From Echinococcus granulosus (lineage: Eukaryota > Platyhelminthes > Cestoda > Cyclophyllidea > Taeniidae): a stretch of 64,000 nt of DNA. Position 1 is the stretch's first letter, and every line of letters starts with the position of its first letter. Under the pieces are notes generated by a model. The model saw only the letters and a program-made list of their open reading frames with translations. It was not told the origin of the DNA and did not search any database. Positions 24,201 to 39,200 of this stretch are shown here, one piece after another. The DNA is taken from positions 451,738-515,737 of the forward strand of contig NW_020170408.1 of assembly GCF_000524195.1 (NCBI RefSeq). Reading direction: 5' to 3'. Both the position numbers and the translations under genes were made by a program.

Positions 24201-27200
24201 TTCCTCTCTCTTTTGCAAGCCTTGTCATCCATTTATTTTTAATTGGTAACGCAAAATAGAGGTTTTTTGTTCTCAAAAAGCATTACCGTACCATTCTCTT
24301 GGACTTACTCTAAGTGTTTAATGTCAGAGGTGGAGGAGGAGGGATTGGAAAGTATTACATGAATTTAATAAGGTCTTGAAAAACCACAGTCTATGCGTAA
24401 TTTTGAGCTTGCCTCTTGGTCACCGTGGTAGAAGTGAATTGTAGACTGATCAGTGTTGCTCTTTAGCTCATTCTTATAACAAATTTCGCCTCTATAGAAG
24501 TCAACGCAGTCATCACAAGATTACATCTGCATTGATTAATCAACTGCCATCTGCAAGATGGATGTAATTTTGGAAGTTCTCTTTGATTTGTAATTTGACG
24601 ACCACATTTAAGGGAGGGGACTTTGACCTCGCCATTCACCTTCAGACACAGTCAACTCTGGTCGTACGATTTTGTCTCAACGACAACGGTTTCCAGATGC
24701 CAGACAGTGGACTCGCCGTCTTCACCACCCTCCTCAAAGCCAAACTCGCTTGTAGCATTAGACTTCCAACCTCTCGAAACTCGCACGCCCTCTACACACG
24801 CAACAGGTAAAAAATTAAAGCTTTTTCAATGAGAGTAAAGTCAACATTACATAATTCACAACATCAGGTAACTTTCCTTTTCATTTACTCCACTTTCTTA
24901 TTAGGAAGTAGTTGTTCAAAAGGCATATTGTTTGAAAAGTTACTAAACGGGAGCTATCGGTGTGGATTGCTTGTCAACCCGTGAAGTAACGAATGCTGAA
25001 TCTGCCAAATAAAACGGCATTATTTTTTTAAAAAGCCTTCAATTCCATATTTGTTTGTTACACAAAGTGAAAAAAGGTATTTCTTTGAACTAGTCAAATT
25101 TTTGACATAGAGTTCATACTTACGACTATTTTTCCCAAAGATGGTAATTTGCCTCGTATACAATAAAATTTGTCATAAAGTTATTTCCTTCCAACAAATG
25201 GAATTCTTCACGCTGATTTCTTTGTGGAACTTGGAACGTCGATCTTCTACCAATACTGCTTAGTTGTTAATTTCAGCTATTGAGGCTATGGTAGAGGTGT
25301 CCTTATACAAATGCCGTCCACAGTTCCATGGCGCACCCTTTTTAACCTGATATACCAGTAACTTCCATGGCCCACAACATGCGGGGGTGTGTCTGGGTCA
25401 TGGCTGTGTGTGCGAGTCATTCACAGTCCGGGGCGGCTGGACTGGTTGTCAGGATGGTGGTGATGTCGTGACCGCACGGTCCGTCCCACGTGTGTGCGTG
25501 CGTGTGCGCCTCCAAACAGTAGACGGGATGCGAGAAGCCCAACGAGGGAGTCTCTCGGACATGGACTCCGCGAATTCTTTAGCCATCCACCAAAGTTTGC
25601 ATTCCTGCCTCAGTGTTTGGGTTTGATGTCTACCCACCAAAATGAAGGCTCTTGGTCTTGGTGACCCTGGCCTGGAGCTTCCTGAATGGTATAATTTACG
25701 CCCTCCAAGGGCTTGGTTGGCCGTTAGCAGAAGTTAAAAGACTTTAAGGAGCAGAGTCGTTTATCACAGAAAAAGGCGGAATTGGCCTAGAAATCGCTAA
25801 TCGTGCTCGTTGCTAACTCCCTCTGTCAAAACCTCCTCGCCTTGACTTCTTTCCCCGCGAATTAGTCATTTTTTTTTGCTGAAAGAATTGTTATTTTTTA
25901 GGAAGGGAATTTTTTTTCTCGTGACTTTTATCGCCTTTTTGCTCAAGCATAAGTAATAATGTATTACCGACTACAGGCGAATATCGAATGCCCCAGGAAG
26001 CAACAAAAACACTTTTAGCCCCCTTTTTTCCGTAAATAACAGTTCCCAACAGGGCTGCGCGTTTCCATTCAAAGCAAATTGGAGAACAAAAGCAGTATTG
26101 GAAGCTTTTTAACTGCAGTGCCCCTTTCTCCAAACAACACACCTTTTCCCCAACAGATCTCCGGAATTAAATAGGAAATGTGCCAGAATTTGAATAAATT
26201 AACCCATTCATTTGTGAAACTGTCGTTATTTTTTCCTTTTATCTGCATTTTCTAATCTCCAGGTCAAGATTTTCTGAAGAAAGACACCTCATAGTGTGCA
26301 ATATGGGGCATTCTGCAAATGTTTACAGTTTTTTGGAGGAGGAAGAGGGAGCTCACCACGAGAGAGCTTTTCACTCTTTTGCATAAACACCCGTCTCTTT
26401 AATTAATGACACTATTGTCCAATATAGTGGGGGAGTTCTTGATTTCTTGAGTTCTCCATTGGCCCCCCTGGTCTTCCTCCGCGTCATAATAGGCCATAAT
26501 ATTTAGGAGGCAGGCAGTCGACCTACAGGTATACGCAAAGGGAGAGTGTAGGCGACACAGGGAGGAATCACATTCGGGAGAGGGGTTATAAACTGCGGGA
26601 GTGACATGTTATGCCATCACCCTCTCGCGATTATACTCGACTATTACAGTAGACAGTTAGGACTGTCCAGATGTTAAAGCTTAACAGTGATAGTCAAGAC
26701 TAATCTACTTCATACGAGATGGTTTTGAGGTTCACGAGCTGAATTTTTTCCTTGAAAGTGTCGGAATCATTGGGATGGGAAACAGAAGGTTCTGTTTTGA
26801 CAAGGCAGCCCAGCACCCACATACCGCATACCACAAAATTTTGCTCGTAGAAATATGCATATGCGTTGTCTTAACCTGCGTATTTTCACCTACTTGAGGT
26901 GGATATGTGTATGGGCAGAGAGAGGTGGAATTTATATAATTCTCTCTCTTTGTCGCACACGAATGATGAAGGCCTCCTTGCTTTCCTTCTTCCTTCGTTC
27001 CTGTCAAACCGGGCACTGACAGAGGAGCAAACGGAGCGGTAAAGACAACCTCTCAAGTTGTCTATCTATTTGTTTGCCTTACCACCAACAGAGAAGAGGA
27101 CACAGCTGGTCTAATTGGACAAGAAATGTAGGCGTTACTCTGCATTATTTACGTCTTTCCAGAAGTCGGCCTGACGTGTTCTATGGCCACCAGTGGAAAG

Positions 27201-30200
27201 GCATGCGGAGAGTACGCAGGTAGGTGTTTACTTCTGCCTGCAAAATAGCACAGAAGGTGCAGATTTCCTTCTATCAGTTAGGCAATTGATGAACCCTAGT
27301 AACCCCGATACGGCATCAAAAAATGCACAACTTTTTTCTAGCGCAAGAAAGCACCATGATGTTCCCTTTGATTCGTCCCTTCGCCAGCCTTCTGCGTCGG
27401 TGCTTTGAAGATGGTTAACCCTCTAAGAAAGACAGTCATTAAGTGGTGAGATAATTGATTCTAGTGTCAATGAACCATCGGTTCGATTCCACTGTATGTC
27501 CAAGGTTTCATCCAATTCGTGAACTTCCCCTTTAGATAACTTTGTCTCCTGAGTTTGTACCACTCAAGGCTGGACGCTGCTCAACAGTGAGTCCAGCCCC
27601 CATGTGGAAGAGCTCGCTAATTTTCCTCCTTGTCACTTTGTCTTCGTTGAAGGACCTATCTGTCCTCTCTTTGGTTTCCATTCAACTGGCAGGTCCTGGG
27701 AGGAGGTTTTACTTGTCGTAGACAGTTCCACGGTAGAGGTTTTCAGCCGTTAAGTTGCTAAACAAAAGGTTACAGTGTCTCCGTTTTAGTCTTTAGGTGG
27801 CGTGTCTTCCGCCTTATATGCCTCTCTTCTGCTGAAATCGCCTTTTTGGATTGGATCTACTTGTCGCTGCTAGCGACGCAGCACCACAAGTCTTGCCATT
27901 GCGGAAGAAGTATGATATGAGGACTCAGGAGGAGGTGTGGGACATCATCTATGAGCTACTAGACGATTGTTAACTGGCATTTCAAAGATGTAAAATTATA
28001 TAAATTCTATTCCAGGCCTTGGTGTCCTATCCTCTGCACCCTTTTAAAAGTGATGTGGGAATTCCAAAACAAAAGAAAGTCAGCAATTCTTCTCCAATTT
28101 TGGCTAGTATTTTACCTTATTTCTCTGCATATTTCCCCACCTTTCTGCGTCACAGTGATAATTTCCCAAGAGTAAAATTTAAGCACTTTGTTTCATCTTC
28201 ACTTGCCCCAAAAAGGAATGAAATTCCTCTAGTGCGCACGTTTTCCCCTTGTCAGTGGACAAGAAATGATCGGAGAAATCAGTATATTTCACTTATCCCC
28301 TTGCCTCCCACCTCCCTCCTCTCCCACAATTCTACCCCGCTACTCCCTCCTCCCGTCTCTTCCCAATCTGGCATGCAATTTTGGGCACGGTGATCAAATT
28401 ACCCCTGATGGTAAGTGCAGAGTGGATTAAAAAGTGACACGTTGGTGATTGCTTTCTGTACTATATGTGGGTAGCCGTGGAATGATCATAAACTTTCAGT
28501 GACCAGATTTCATATATATATGTATATATATTTCTCATAGAGACCAGGAAACCGATTCACTCGTAACATTTGACCGCATTGTCACGAGTGACAGTTTCGT
28601 TGGACCCGACAAGGACCTCTTTTACGTGGGACTGTTCGCCTCGACTGAAACTTCATCACCGTCACAGCTATTTCAACAGTCTCTGCGGCTGATGGGATCA
28701 CCGGTGGCGTTGTGTATCTTTCGCGCCTCTGATTTAAGTAGAATGGTAACACAGGCGCCATTAGCTGTTCAGATGCGGAATGAACCTGTGAGAAAGTTAC
28801 TTGAAACCAATCGCACGGTTGGTGGTGCTGTGGAAGAGTCGTTGCGTTTCTTGAGGCTTAATGGCAGCGCAGAGCAACTTGATTCATTGCAGGTAAGTAA
28901 ACACTTGAAAAAGTTTGGCCTGCTGACTGCTTGTACCGGAGACAGTAATAAAAATTGCCCTTCATGGAGTCCAACGTGGTCACTCCAGACTCCCGTACTC
29001 GATGGTCTGTATTGTAAGACTTGAGACGACTTTGTGCTCTAGATTGAAAGCCCTTCAGAGTCCAAATGCGATGTGATGGAATAGCTACCTCCTTGCCACC
29101 CATTTTCATGCTAGCTGCCCCTCGGATGCGCGTTTAGTCTACTGCCTCATTAGAACACGTGGAATGTGGACTTTATCATTCAAGTCGTGCTAAAGCTCTC
29201 AGGATTGGAGTGTTTTCTAAAGACAACGTAGACTTACCTAACTGAAGTCGATGTTTCTCTCCTGTAAAGTCCACCGCTGGTACCTAATTGGTACCTTGAG
29301 TTGCTTGTAGGAACGCTGTAAGGTTAGGATGTGGTTAGCAAATGCACAGAAGGGTTGGTGGTCGGTAAACGAAGTGGCGAGCCCTTGCAGTCAGGCGCGC
29401 CCTACACAAACGAATATTCTTCTGCTCTTTTCCTCTAATATCCCGTCAAGACGAGGCATGTACATTTTGGCAGGATGTGTCAAGTAATTCTGTCATTCGG
29501 CAAGCTTTGTTCGTAGCCATATATCATTAGATTGGTGGCAATCTATCTATACGAGCGCTAGATTGTGTTTTCTCCTCTCTATGACTGGAGTTGTCAGCTC
29601 TACCAGTCGAATTGAATGCGGCTTTAAAGGGTCAGGTGTCTCACGCCAAGTTTCTCGTACAGAGAAGGTGGAAGTAAGGCACAAACGCAAGCATTGTTTA
29701 CAATTAACGTGTCACTTTTCGCTTGCTCAAGTCCCATCTGATCCATCCACTATGTGCGATACAATTGTGGGGTGTACGAGGTCAGTTTCTTCTGGTAAAG
29801 CTGTCAGGACTATTGGGTCGGTGAATTGCTGGTGGGTTTTGCTCTCACGAGACAGCGTAGCACCTGCACCACACTACGGCATGCCACAAAATCTTGGCCG
29901 TAGAAATACACATACGTGTTATCTCAGTCTGCGTATTTTTGCATAGGGACAAAATATATGTCTTCGTATCCCTATCTCACACAAAAATGATTAAGGCCTC
30001 CCTGAATTCCTCCTTCCTCCTTTCCGTCTTTCTTTCCTTCCTGTCAAACCTGGCATGGACAGAGCAGTGGAGTGAAGTGGAGCGATAAAGGCAACTCCTT
30101 GAGTTGTCTGTCTATCTGCTTTTCCATCAGGAGAGGAGAGGGCATAGCTGGTCTAATTAAGCAAGAAAAGTAGGTATTCCTCTGAAATATTTGCATCCTT

Positions 30201-33200
30201 CCAGTAGTAAGCCTTACTTATTCTATACCCATTATTGGAAAGGCATGCAGTGTGCAGCGAGAGATTTTCTTCTGCCTTCCAGATGTCAGAGGAAGTGCAT
30301 AGTTTTTCTACCAGAGAGGTGTTGAGCCTGAGTAAATCCAACACGACATCGAAAAGTACGCAAGACCGTTTTCCCTCTCCTTCCCCGAGGATAAGGAATC
30401 AGGTAAAATTTTAACTATTGGCCTTCTGAATCTTCAGTTTCAACCTAATTCGCAGTTCGGACATTAGCTGGCCCTATTAAATATTTGCGCGTGAGCGTAA
30501 AATTGCGTCTGGCGACGAAGGTTTCTATTTCTCGAGGCGTGATGAGCTAACAGGAGGAACACGGAGATTGAGGAATCAACTGCTGACTGATTTGGTTCCC
30601 TTCTCGCCTATTTATGGTAGTTTGATTGCTCTCGGTCTTGACCTTGACTTCACAGCGACTCAAAGGCGGTGCTTTAGGTTTTGAGGTCTTTTGCCCCATT
30701 CGTGGAGGCTTAGGAAATACCTTCCGCAATCTATATGCGTGTAATGGACAGTCTATCCGGATGCCTCTCACTTGTTCAGCTCTTCTTTTAACAAATCGCA
30801 GAACGTTTTTTTCGCAATAACGGGTTTGACTTAATTGATATCAAGTACGCCCAGTACTGTATTCGGTATGGGCAAGAATGCAGCACTTGACTTACATCTA
30901 CCTCATTTGGTAAGGAAAATGCCGTAAATGAAAATAAGTTCTACATTCGTATATTTTTTCATTGTTGACTAGTCTTCAAGCACCGCTGCCGGTGACTTTC
31001 CCGGTCGAACTTCCGTTTTGCCTGTTACGATTCAAAGCAGGCGAGAAAAAAGAGAGATGAGGGGCTATACACTGTAGCCTCGTGTACACAATTCTTGAAT
31101 GTCACCTCCTTCAATTCCAGGCAAGTAGTTTAAATTTGGGGGTACCTCTAAGTAGTTGGAAAATGCAAGCCCAGGCTCCGAATAGCCGAGAATCTAAGAC
31201 CTGTCCCAAGAGTTAAGGCTGTTTCAAGCCTTCTCACCGATTCATGATGAATTCCCTCCTTCTCCCAGCTTTTCAAAGTTTTGTGTGTAAATATATGTCA
31301 CTTTCCCACCGAGGGAGGGGGTGGGTGGTTGAATGGGATGATCGGTGGAGGTAAAAAACCACCACCAAAGTGGTGACAGAAACCGCGGAGATTGATAAGC
31401 ATTAGATAGCAGCGAAAAATCACATTTTCCAACAACATATTTACCCACTTAATTAAAAGTTTTGAGGCATTTTTTTCTCCATAGCGCTGAAATCCGTTTA
31501 AACGAGAGGTGGAAATTTCAACGGAATAGACTTAAATATCAAATTGCAAACTTTACATAACGCCCAAATTTCACGATCATAGAAACTGAAAAGAAGGGGG
31601 AAAATATGTTTTGTTTTTGAGTCTTTAAAAAAGAAAAGAGGAATTTGTCGCCATAAGAGCCTGGGACATTCCCACAGATCAGCAAGCCGATAAACACCCT
31701 CCGGAAACAAAGCCACCACCACACGTGTGCCCTCTCGCTCCCTTTCTCCCATTTTTTCTTCCTTTCCAGCCCTTTTTAAAGCGTTCTCAATGAACTTTAT
31801 CGCCACAATTCTATCTAAACCTCTCCTTCCAGTGCCTCCAATCTAAATATTGTGAACTTTTGTATTACCTGCTAATGCCACGATGATGCTGCAGACGTTT
31901 CCTTCGATGAGGTAGATTTACAGACATAATTACAAGGCTGGGGGAATTTTGTGGGGGAAGATGAATAAAATAGCAAATTTTTGTACGGATAGTCGATTCT
32001 GCAGTGTGGAGGGTTAGCCTAATTGAAACTGCGTACCCTTATACGGTTTGCTTGTTTAGTCCCGTAGGGATGTAGCCTCCATTATATCCTTTTCGTTTTT
32101 CTCGAAATCAAAGATGATCGAATGTTTGATGCTGTCACCAGTGTAATAGGTCCTCTTTCACGTGCGGTTTCAGCTCCCTGGGTCGAAAAAATTAGCATGT
32201 ATGAAAAATTTTATTGGCGAGGGTGGTGGGCGAATTAGTGGTTGACCGCCGTCTCGGAATATGGTACCGTCTGTTCAACTATGAGGGTGTATCCCAACAA
32301 ATGTACACTTGCAGTTCTCAGTACACCTCGCCGTTAAGGCCATGTCAAGTGAAGGCGGTTGTCTGCGGGCCTAGAGTAAAACACAGATGCGCGTCAATCC
32401 GTCGGTACGAGGTGGCACGGTGGAATTCCGGGGATGTGATATGAATTTCCAAAAAAAACATTCCGCCTTTTTACTCATTCACGACCATTAGGAATAACAT
32501 ACTCTTCTTTTTTTTAGTTGGAGACGGAGAAGAGTTAAGTTGTCAAGATAGTAGACCAAATTATTCACTTGTCAAGTTAACTAGTTGATGGAGGGTGGGG
32601 GGCAAAAACTACCGACTTGTGGGGGTGTATCAGGGCAAATTATTCTTCTTTTTTAGAAATAAAACGGAAATAATTTGTTGTTTTTAAGAATCTCTCAATA
32701 CCCCTCCTAGACATTTTTGATTTTTTTGCATTAATTAATCTTCAATTTGAGGAGAAAAAGCTCTTTATTTTCGAACCGCCATTTTTTTCCCAATAAACCT
32801 CTTTGGCGGATAAAACAGGGGGAATTTCTTTAACCATATAATAACTTAGAGTTATTTGGACCTTTTTTGGTATGTGGGGAAAAAGTAGAAAATTATTCAG
32901 TCGGATTGATGAAGGGATAAAGAGCTCCAGATTGGGATGACACGAGCGCAACTCAGAGCTTGACATTCTGTCATATTGCCTCTGTTCCTCTCCCCCACCC
33001 TTCGACCTCAAACCTTTGGATCTAGAAGGTTGATTGGAGAACATTTTATATTTGTGTAGTTCACGGGTTTTACAAATTGTCAAAGAGTTAGGGGTTAAGG
33101 GGGGAGGTTGTGCTTGTCACCACCCTGGAGATCAGTGCCATCTGCTCAATCACGAGGTTGGAGCAATCTACAGGCCTATCACCAAAAAGAAATATCAGGT

Positions 33201-36200
33201 GGACATATACTGTAAATTTGTGAGATCGACTATAAAATAAACATCTAGGTTAGGGTTTCAAAAGTACTACTTAAATCCCAGCATCCATCTATAAGTAGAC
33301 ATGATTCTGCTGCTTCATTTTGATTGCTTTACTCACCTGTTTTTTTTATCTCTTTGGCAATAAATCTCAAATATCTTTTGCGTGCAATTCCTTTTCTTAA
33401 GTGACTCGAAAAATCCCCATCTTAAGGAGGTGTAAAATATGCTTGATAGTTACACAAGTAGCAGTTTTTCCATGGTGCTCCAAGCCTTACCCCAAATCTT
33501 AACAAGGCATTGAAAGAGTGGAGAAAGCTCTTCTACTATCGTGTTGAAAGGACTGGGAGGTTATGGACCCAGCTTATGGGCTACTCACTGGACAAATGTA
33601 CAAAACCGTGGGAACAGAAGAGCTCCCGCAGTAGTCAGCAAACGACACCTCCTGACGTTGATTCCGAGTGTTCACCTTATACTATGAATTGAGGAGCCCC
33701 TGTGTGAAATGCAGCCAACTGCGAGACAGGATTCAAAGCGATATTTGTGCGTCTGCATCCGCTCCCGTTTATCCCCTAGATCTAGTCGGCACCCCTAAAT
33801 GTAGCGCCCACTGCAAGGTAGACCGTGTTGGGTGGGTATCCCTATGGGTAGTTATGTCAGGGCAAAACTTGCCTTAAAACAACGAAATGATGTAAAATAT
33901 GAAGTTGGTCAGTTTGTAGACCCCTTTGAGGTCATTTTCACCTCGAGGATTAAAAATTTAAATTTGATAGCCAGATAACAAATTTCGGGATCCGATTCAT
34001 CTGTCGTTGCCACCATTGCAGCGTTCGGCTTCTTTCCGGAAGTCGTCACTAGTCATGCCAGAGTGAAATAGGCTGGATTACTAACGCACCTAGGAGCAAA
34101 GACTTTGAAAAGGGCTATAAAACTACTGTACCAGGCTGGAGAACAAACCACGAAGACCCATTTGCCAGCGCAGTTGAATTGCCGTCGTATATAAGTAGTA
34201 TATGCGTCATCAACCTCCATACATTTCTGTTCTCTAATTTGGACAATCTTTGTGGGTTAAGTTGACTGACATCAGTATAGGATTTTGGTATTTCTTAGGA
34301 AGCCCTTGTTTTGCGTTGCTTTATTTAATCTACTCCTGGATTGCATTTCCCAAATTAATGCCGACGACAGGAACGAAGTTTTATTGCCAGTATTCATTGG
34401 ATCTGGATGACAGCAGGCACAATTGCTAGACCATAACAATAATTTGTTGTCTGATATCATGAAGCAGAAGAACCCGCGTGGTTAGGTGGTTTTCTTCTTC
34501 ATCCGTGTTATCAGTCTTCTCCTTCCACCATCATTATTCAGCTTGTGAGGCTTGAGTGACGGGAGCACTGATGGTACATTCAGAGGCAATGCAAAAAAAG
34601 AGGAGGTGTAAGGAGGTCCACCCTCCCCCTCTCCATCATTTTTGCTTGTAGATTCCTCAGTTATTCATTCCGTGGAATTAGGGATCGGTAGGATTTTGAA
34701 ATGTTGCTGCGGGTTGGAAGTCCTCTCTTGATGAGGTGTGATATCCAGTCAATGATACTCATCACATTCTAAAAACGATGTTGGTAATGAAGAAGCAATA
34801 CAACTAAAGAAGTGGACAGGACGTCATGGCAACGGGATGGGATACCATCGGTTAATCCGGGAAAGCTCATGTGGCAAAATTCACGTGAGCCAAACGTCAA
34901 ATCATCTCGCAACTTCATGGGTGACACTCATGACCTAGTTGACAAGAGCGAGCCTTTCAGCAGCACCGTTCTCAAGAAGCCAAGGTTTTATTTGCCAAAT
35001 TTTATTTTTCAATTCTGTATGCTCCATCTGCCCTGCTATCTAATGTAAGGAGAAGGTAATCAACATCGTTAGGGAGATATCGAAGATGGTGTGGTGTAGC
35101 AATTATTTCAAGGAAAATTTTGGCTGTATTACGGTATAAGGACTTGCTATGTCTTGCAAGGACAAGCCGTTCTATCCGTCGGTTCAAGGGTATCGTTTGC
35201 ATACCTTCACATCGAGTAGCTAGATCTCAGGCTCAAAGCAAGAATCAGTCCTCTGCGGATGAGGGGTTAAGTCTGCCAGAGGTATGAAGAAGGTTTTAAA
35301 TAAATTGTTTGGGATAATAGCGGAGAGTAAATGGAGAGCTGGTAAGACAGTCGGTTAGTTCTCTCACCGCGGAGAAGCCTCTGGAGCTTCTAGAACCGAA
35401 TTTAACTCCTTTACTATGTCATACAGGCTTGAACCACCATCAGCTTTGACTGACATTCAGTGATACCACATCGGTGGACGTGTACTAAAAAAAAAACTCC
35501 ACAAACTTCTTGGGTTACCTGACACTGTGAGTTAGTTGGACTCAAACATTTACGGTCAAATCCAACAAGAAGCTATTTTTGAGTTTCTTGAAGCGCCGCA
35601 TCCTATCAGTTTAAAAAGTACCGACCATTGAAGCAGGTATACAGTTATTTTCCTCAGACCTTTTGTCCAAATTTATTGTAATTGTCTCATATTCGCATAG
35701 CTCTTCACTGTCGTTACGTCAGTCCCATTCCTTCCTCCTCCTTAGTCACTTTCTTTAGAAACTTGACACCGTTTTCCTTGGAGAAAAACCCACGAGATCG
35801 GGCAAAGAGCCATATTAAGCGGTGAAGTCAAACAAGCTTTAAATTCCGTATTCTGCTTTTATTCGAACTGATTTTGAGTCGATGAAATACCGTGTTAGTA
35901 GTATTGTAGCGTTTGATCCTTCCGGAAGAGCCAAGGGGCTATCTTTGTGGCCCGAAATCCATGCCGCAGAGTGAAGCTAAAACAGGTGAAAATTGAAGTG
36001 CCCGCCACATCACGCGCCACACAAGTTGCCTTTCTCAATGTTTTGAAAGGTAGTTGTCCATTTCACAGAATTGAAGTACAGCTGCTGGAGATTGAAATGG
36101 CATAGCAGTTCATCCAACTTGTTGAAATCCCTCAGGGTCTCGAGGCTAGCTTAAACCTCCAGAATTACTGACTACCCCTTTTATTCCTTAACACAGCAAT

Positions 36201-39200
36201 GCAAACAATCGGACAACCATGCCCTCATTAAGGGGGTATACCTCCAGCAACCCTGGATGCCAGCTGATGGCGGTGAAGCGATTGCCCTTCTCCAGACCAA
36301 AGATCGCTTCGTTGCCATGCTCGTAGACACCGTGAAGAGGTCGCCCGTCTCGCCTAGACGCAAACTCATGCAGGGTCGTGAAATTTGTGTGCTCTATCTT
36401 CTAACAGGTCAGTCGAACCCATCCATTACCAACGAGTTTGTGTTGAAAGAAGGATCCAAATCAAATGTTTGACCACCTAGTTATCCCTGAGGGCGTTGTT
36501 AAGCATAGAGATCAGTCAGTCGATCAGCACGTCTACTGCATCCTCGTAAACTTAAATGACGGTCGGACCTGATGGATGTGATTCGAGCCTGTCTGATTTG
36601 AGCTGAGAAAGAAATTTGCCTTAATTACGAGGTGGCAAAAGCTCCTCACCTGAAATACTTCTCATGTGAAGTCAGCAAAAAGTGGGGCACGTCTGTCAAA
36701 GATCTCTAGTCCTCATAAGGAAGATTAATTTCTCGAGAACTTTTGGTAGTTTTTACCCAGAGTGATAAATCAGCTTGTTGACACATACATAAACAAGAGA
36801 TAAGGACAAATTTCATAAAAGGGTTAATTTGTTGGTTTTCCTGTTTTTTCTGGCTAAGTGTCAGGGAGAAATGCCATATGTAGTCCAGCGTTAAGCCAAC
36901 AAATTCATCCACTTCCTACTCGCAGCAGGCCTCTTACACGGAGTACAATGTTCATTCAAGACTAGTCGATTTTTAGGTCGACTATGGATAGAATTGTTTA
37001 CCTGTTGCAGATCTGGAAGATTCCCATGAAGTGTGGCCTTAGAATTAATCAGGATTTTACACCCACACCTTGGGCTGGGAGTGGAGGAGGGGACACTGTC
37101 TCGCCCTACTTCATCCTCTTTCTCCTGTTCAAGGCTCTCCAAGTGATGATCATAGTCTTATCTTGATTTTCACCCTCGACACTCAGATGCGAAGTGTAAC
37201 CGTGGAAAATGTGTGTGTGTGTGTGTGTGTGTGTGATAGAGAGAGGGAGAGAGAGCTGGAGATGACTAGACCAAGCTTTTTAACCTCTAGAGTTACGGCC
37301 GCTTATATTTTAAATGAGTAGTATCTCATCTACTTCACCCTGCTAAGGTTTCCTTCTTTAAAGTATCTTTAGGGAGCAATACTTTGCACATCATAAGTGG
37401 ATGAAAGTTTTCCACTTCTGAACGGCACCTTTAGGAACTGTTTTGCTCTTGGAATTTAGAAGAAAAATTTTAGATGTTGGAGCAGTGTGCCTCGAGAGAA
37501 TGGGACAGTAAAACAACCGGTGATAATTTTGTTTTTCTGGTATTTCCCAGTCCATGTCAGTCATCAAGATACAAAGAATAAGTAAGGTAGTTTTTGTACA
37601 TGCCGCGACTATTTGTTTACCTTTTAAACTTCTCCCTCATGTAGGGTAATTGACAGGTTTCATCAGTTGCTTTAAACATTACTGAATTCTCCCGAGAAGT
37701 CAATTTCGAGTTGTTTTAATCAATGACGATGCGTTTTTCTTCCGAATAAAAAAACACTACCTGGTCTTTCTAAATGCTAGCACATTTCTGAACAGTATGC
37801 TCGCCTACTCCGCAAACCGCACTCTTGAGGAAAGTTAGACAACAAATGTGGCGAGTTCAATTGTCCAGGTCTCAACATGGAATTCTCCATTTCCTGACGA
37901 GTATTAATGAGCGAGCAGTCCATCCCAAGTGCTGGCTGACTGCCGAAGCCACTGCAGAATGTGAAGGATCGGTCTTGACTTTAAATCTATGGAATTTATT
38001 AGCGCATTAGAAGTCTTTCTGAACGCGACCGTTCTGGAATGCTCGGTTAATTATCTACATAATTGGGAACCCCCAGGATCTCGCCTTAAAACACCAACAT
38101 TTTCTCAGGCTGCAGCGAGTCTGCGCATAAAGCAGACAGTCGCGAGCCACATCCATCAACGTAAACCGACACTGTGTGAGAAGCGAGAAGTCGTCCAGCC
38201 TTCGTAGTTTATCCCCTTTTTCCTCAGAATCTGTTAACCGTGGTTAAGGAAGAAATTCCCTTGGTAATTTATAGTGGAGTGATCATGCTAATCACCTTTG
38301 CTCCGCCTAATCTCGTATTTATGGTCGATTCTTCATGCCCCAAAAAAGATAAGTTAAGGAATTCAACGAGGCAATTTTGTAGCATAAAAACATAAATTGT
38401 TTTTAAATTCAAAGTCGTGTTCAAAAACTCCGAAATTCTGTACTAATTGGGTTATTTTATCCTTTTTCAAGGGACTGCAATCAATTAAGTTGTATCGGCC
38501 TTTTTTTAACACAATTTTTTACTGCTTCTTCTCACCTTTTACCTCACTAGAAACTTGTCAACTGATAGTGTTTCTGGTAACAAAACGTGGTCTTTTCTAC
38601 GAGCATGAATTGGAAGACAATGTTGAGTCCGTGGCATCAAATCTGAAAAACCTTCTCATATCCGGTGGCGTTGAAGCACTCTTTTTCATTCACTTCTCGC
38701 CTTCTTTTACCTCTTCTCACGTGCAAATGGAATTTGCGTCTTCCGGTGAAGTGGTCATTTCTGATCGTCATCGTTTGGCAGTCGTCGACATGAAGGCGTG
38801 CTTCGCTGCCAGGTACCACCACCTTCAAATATTCAGTTTAAGTTTGTTCCCAAAAATAGAAAAAGTTTAATGGTCCTTTCTTGGGAAGGGGATTTTTTCT
38901 TAGCTTAGAGGGCTAAATGCTGTCAATTTTGTATGCAAACTACACACCAACCTGACTTTGAGTCCTTTGTCCAGAAAAAACCTCGTAGAAGTTGTTGCTA
39001 TAGTGATGTAGAATTAAAAGTCGTAAATGTTAACTAAATCATTACCTGAGTCTTTCTAGTTTTTACTAAGTTGCTCAATTAGTCAGCCCCTTAATTTATT
39101 ATTTCCTTTTCAGTCGCATAACCGTTCATTATTTCTACGTATTTATTTAGTCGTAATATCACTATTACCAAATGGTTTGTTTAACCGAATTTTTCCTGGC

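Noticed and set aside
29563..29946. 127-codon plus-strand ORF in semaphorin intron 5
   Set aside because: It overlaps the R1 repeat, has no family resemblance, and the other copies do not keep the frame open, so it is unlikely to be a current gene.
37895..37925. CTGACGAGTATTAATGAGCG as a possible hammerhead ribozyme core (such ribozymes occur in flatworm SINEs)
   Set aside because: The CTGACGAG box is present but no stem II followed by GAAA and no matching stem III can be drawn.
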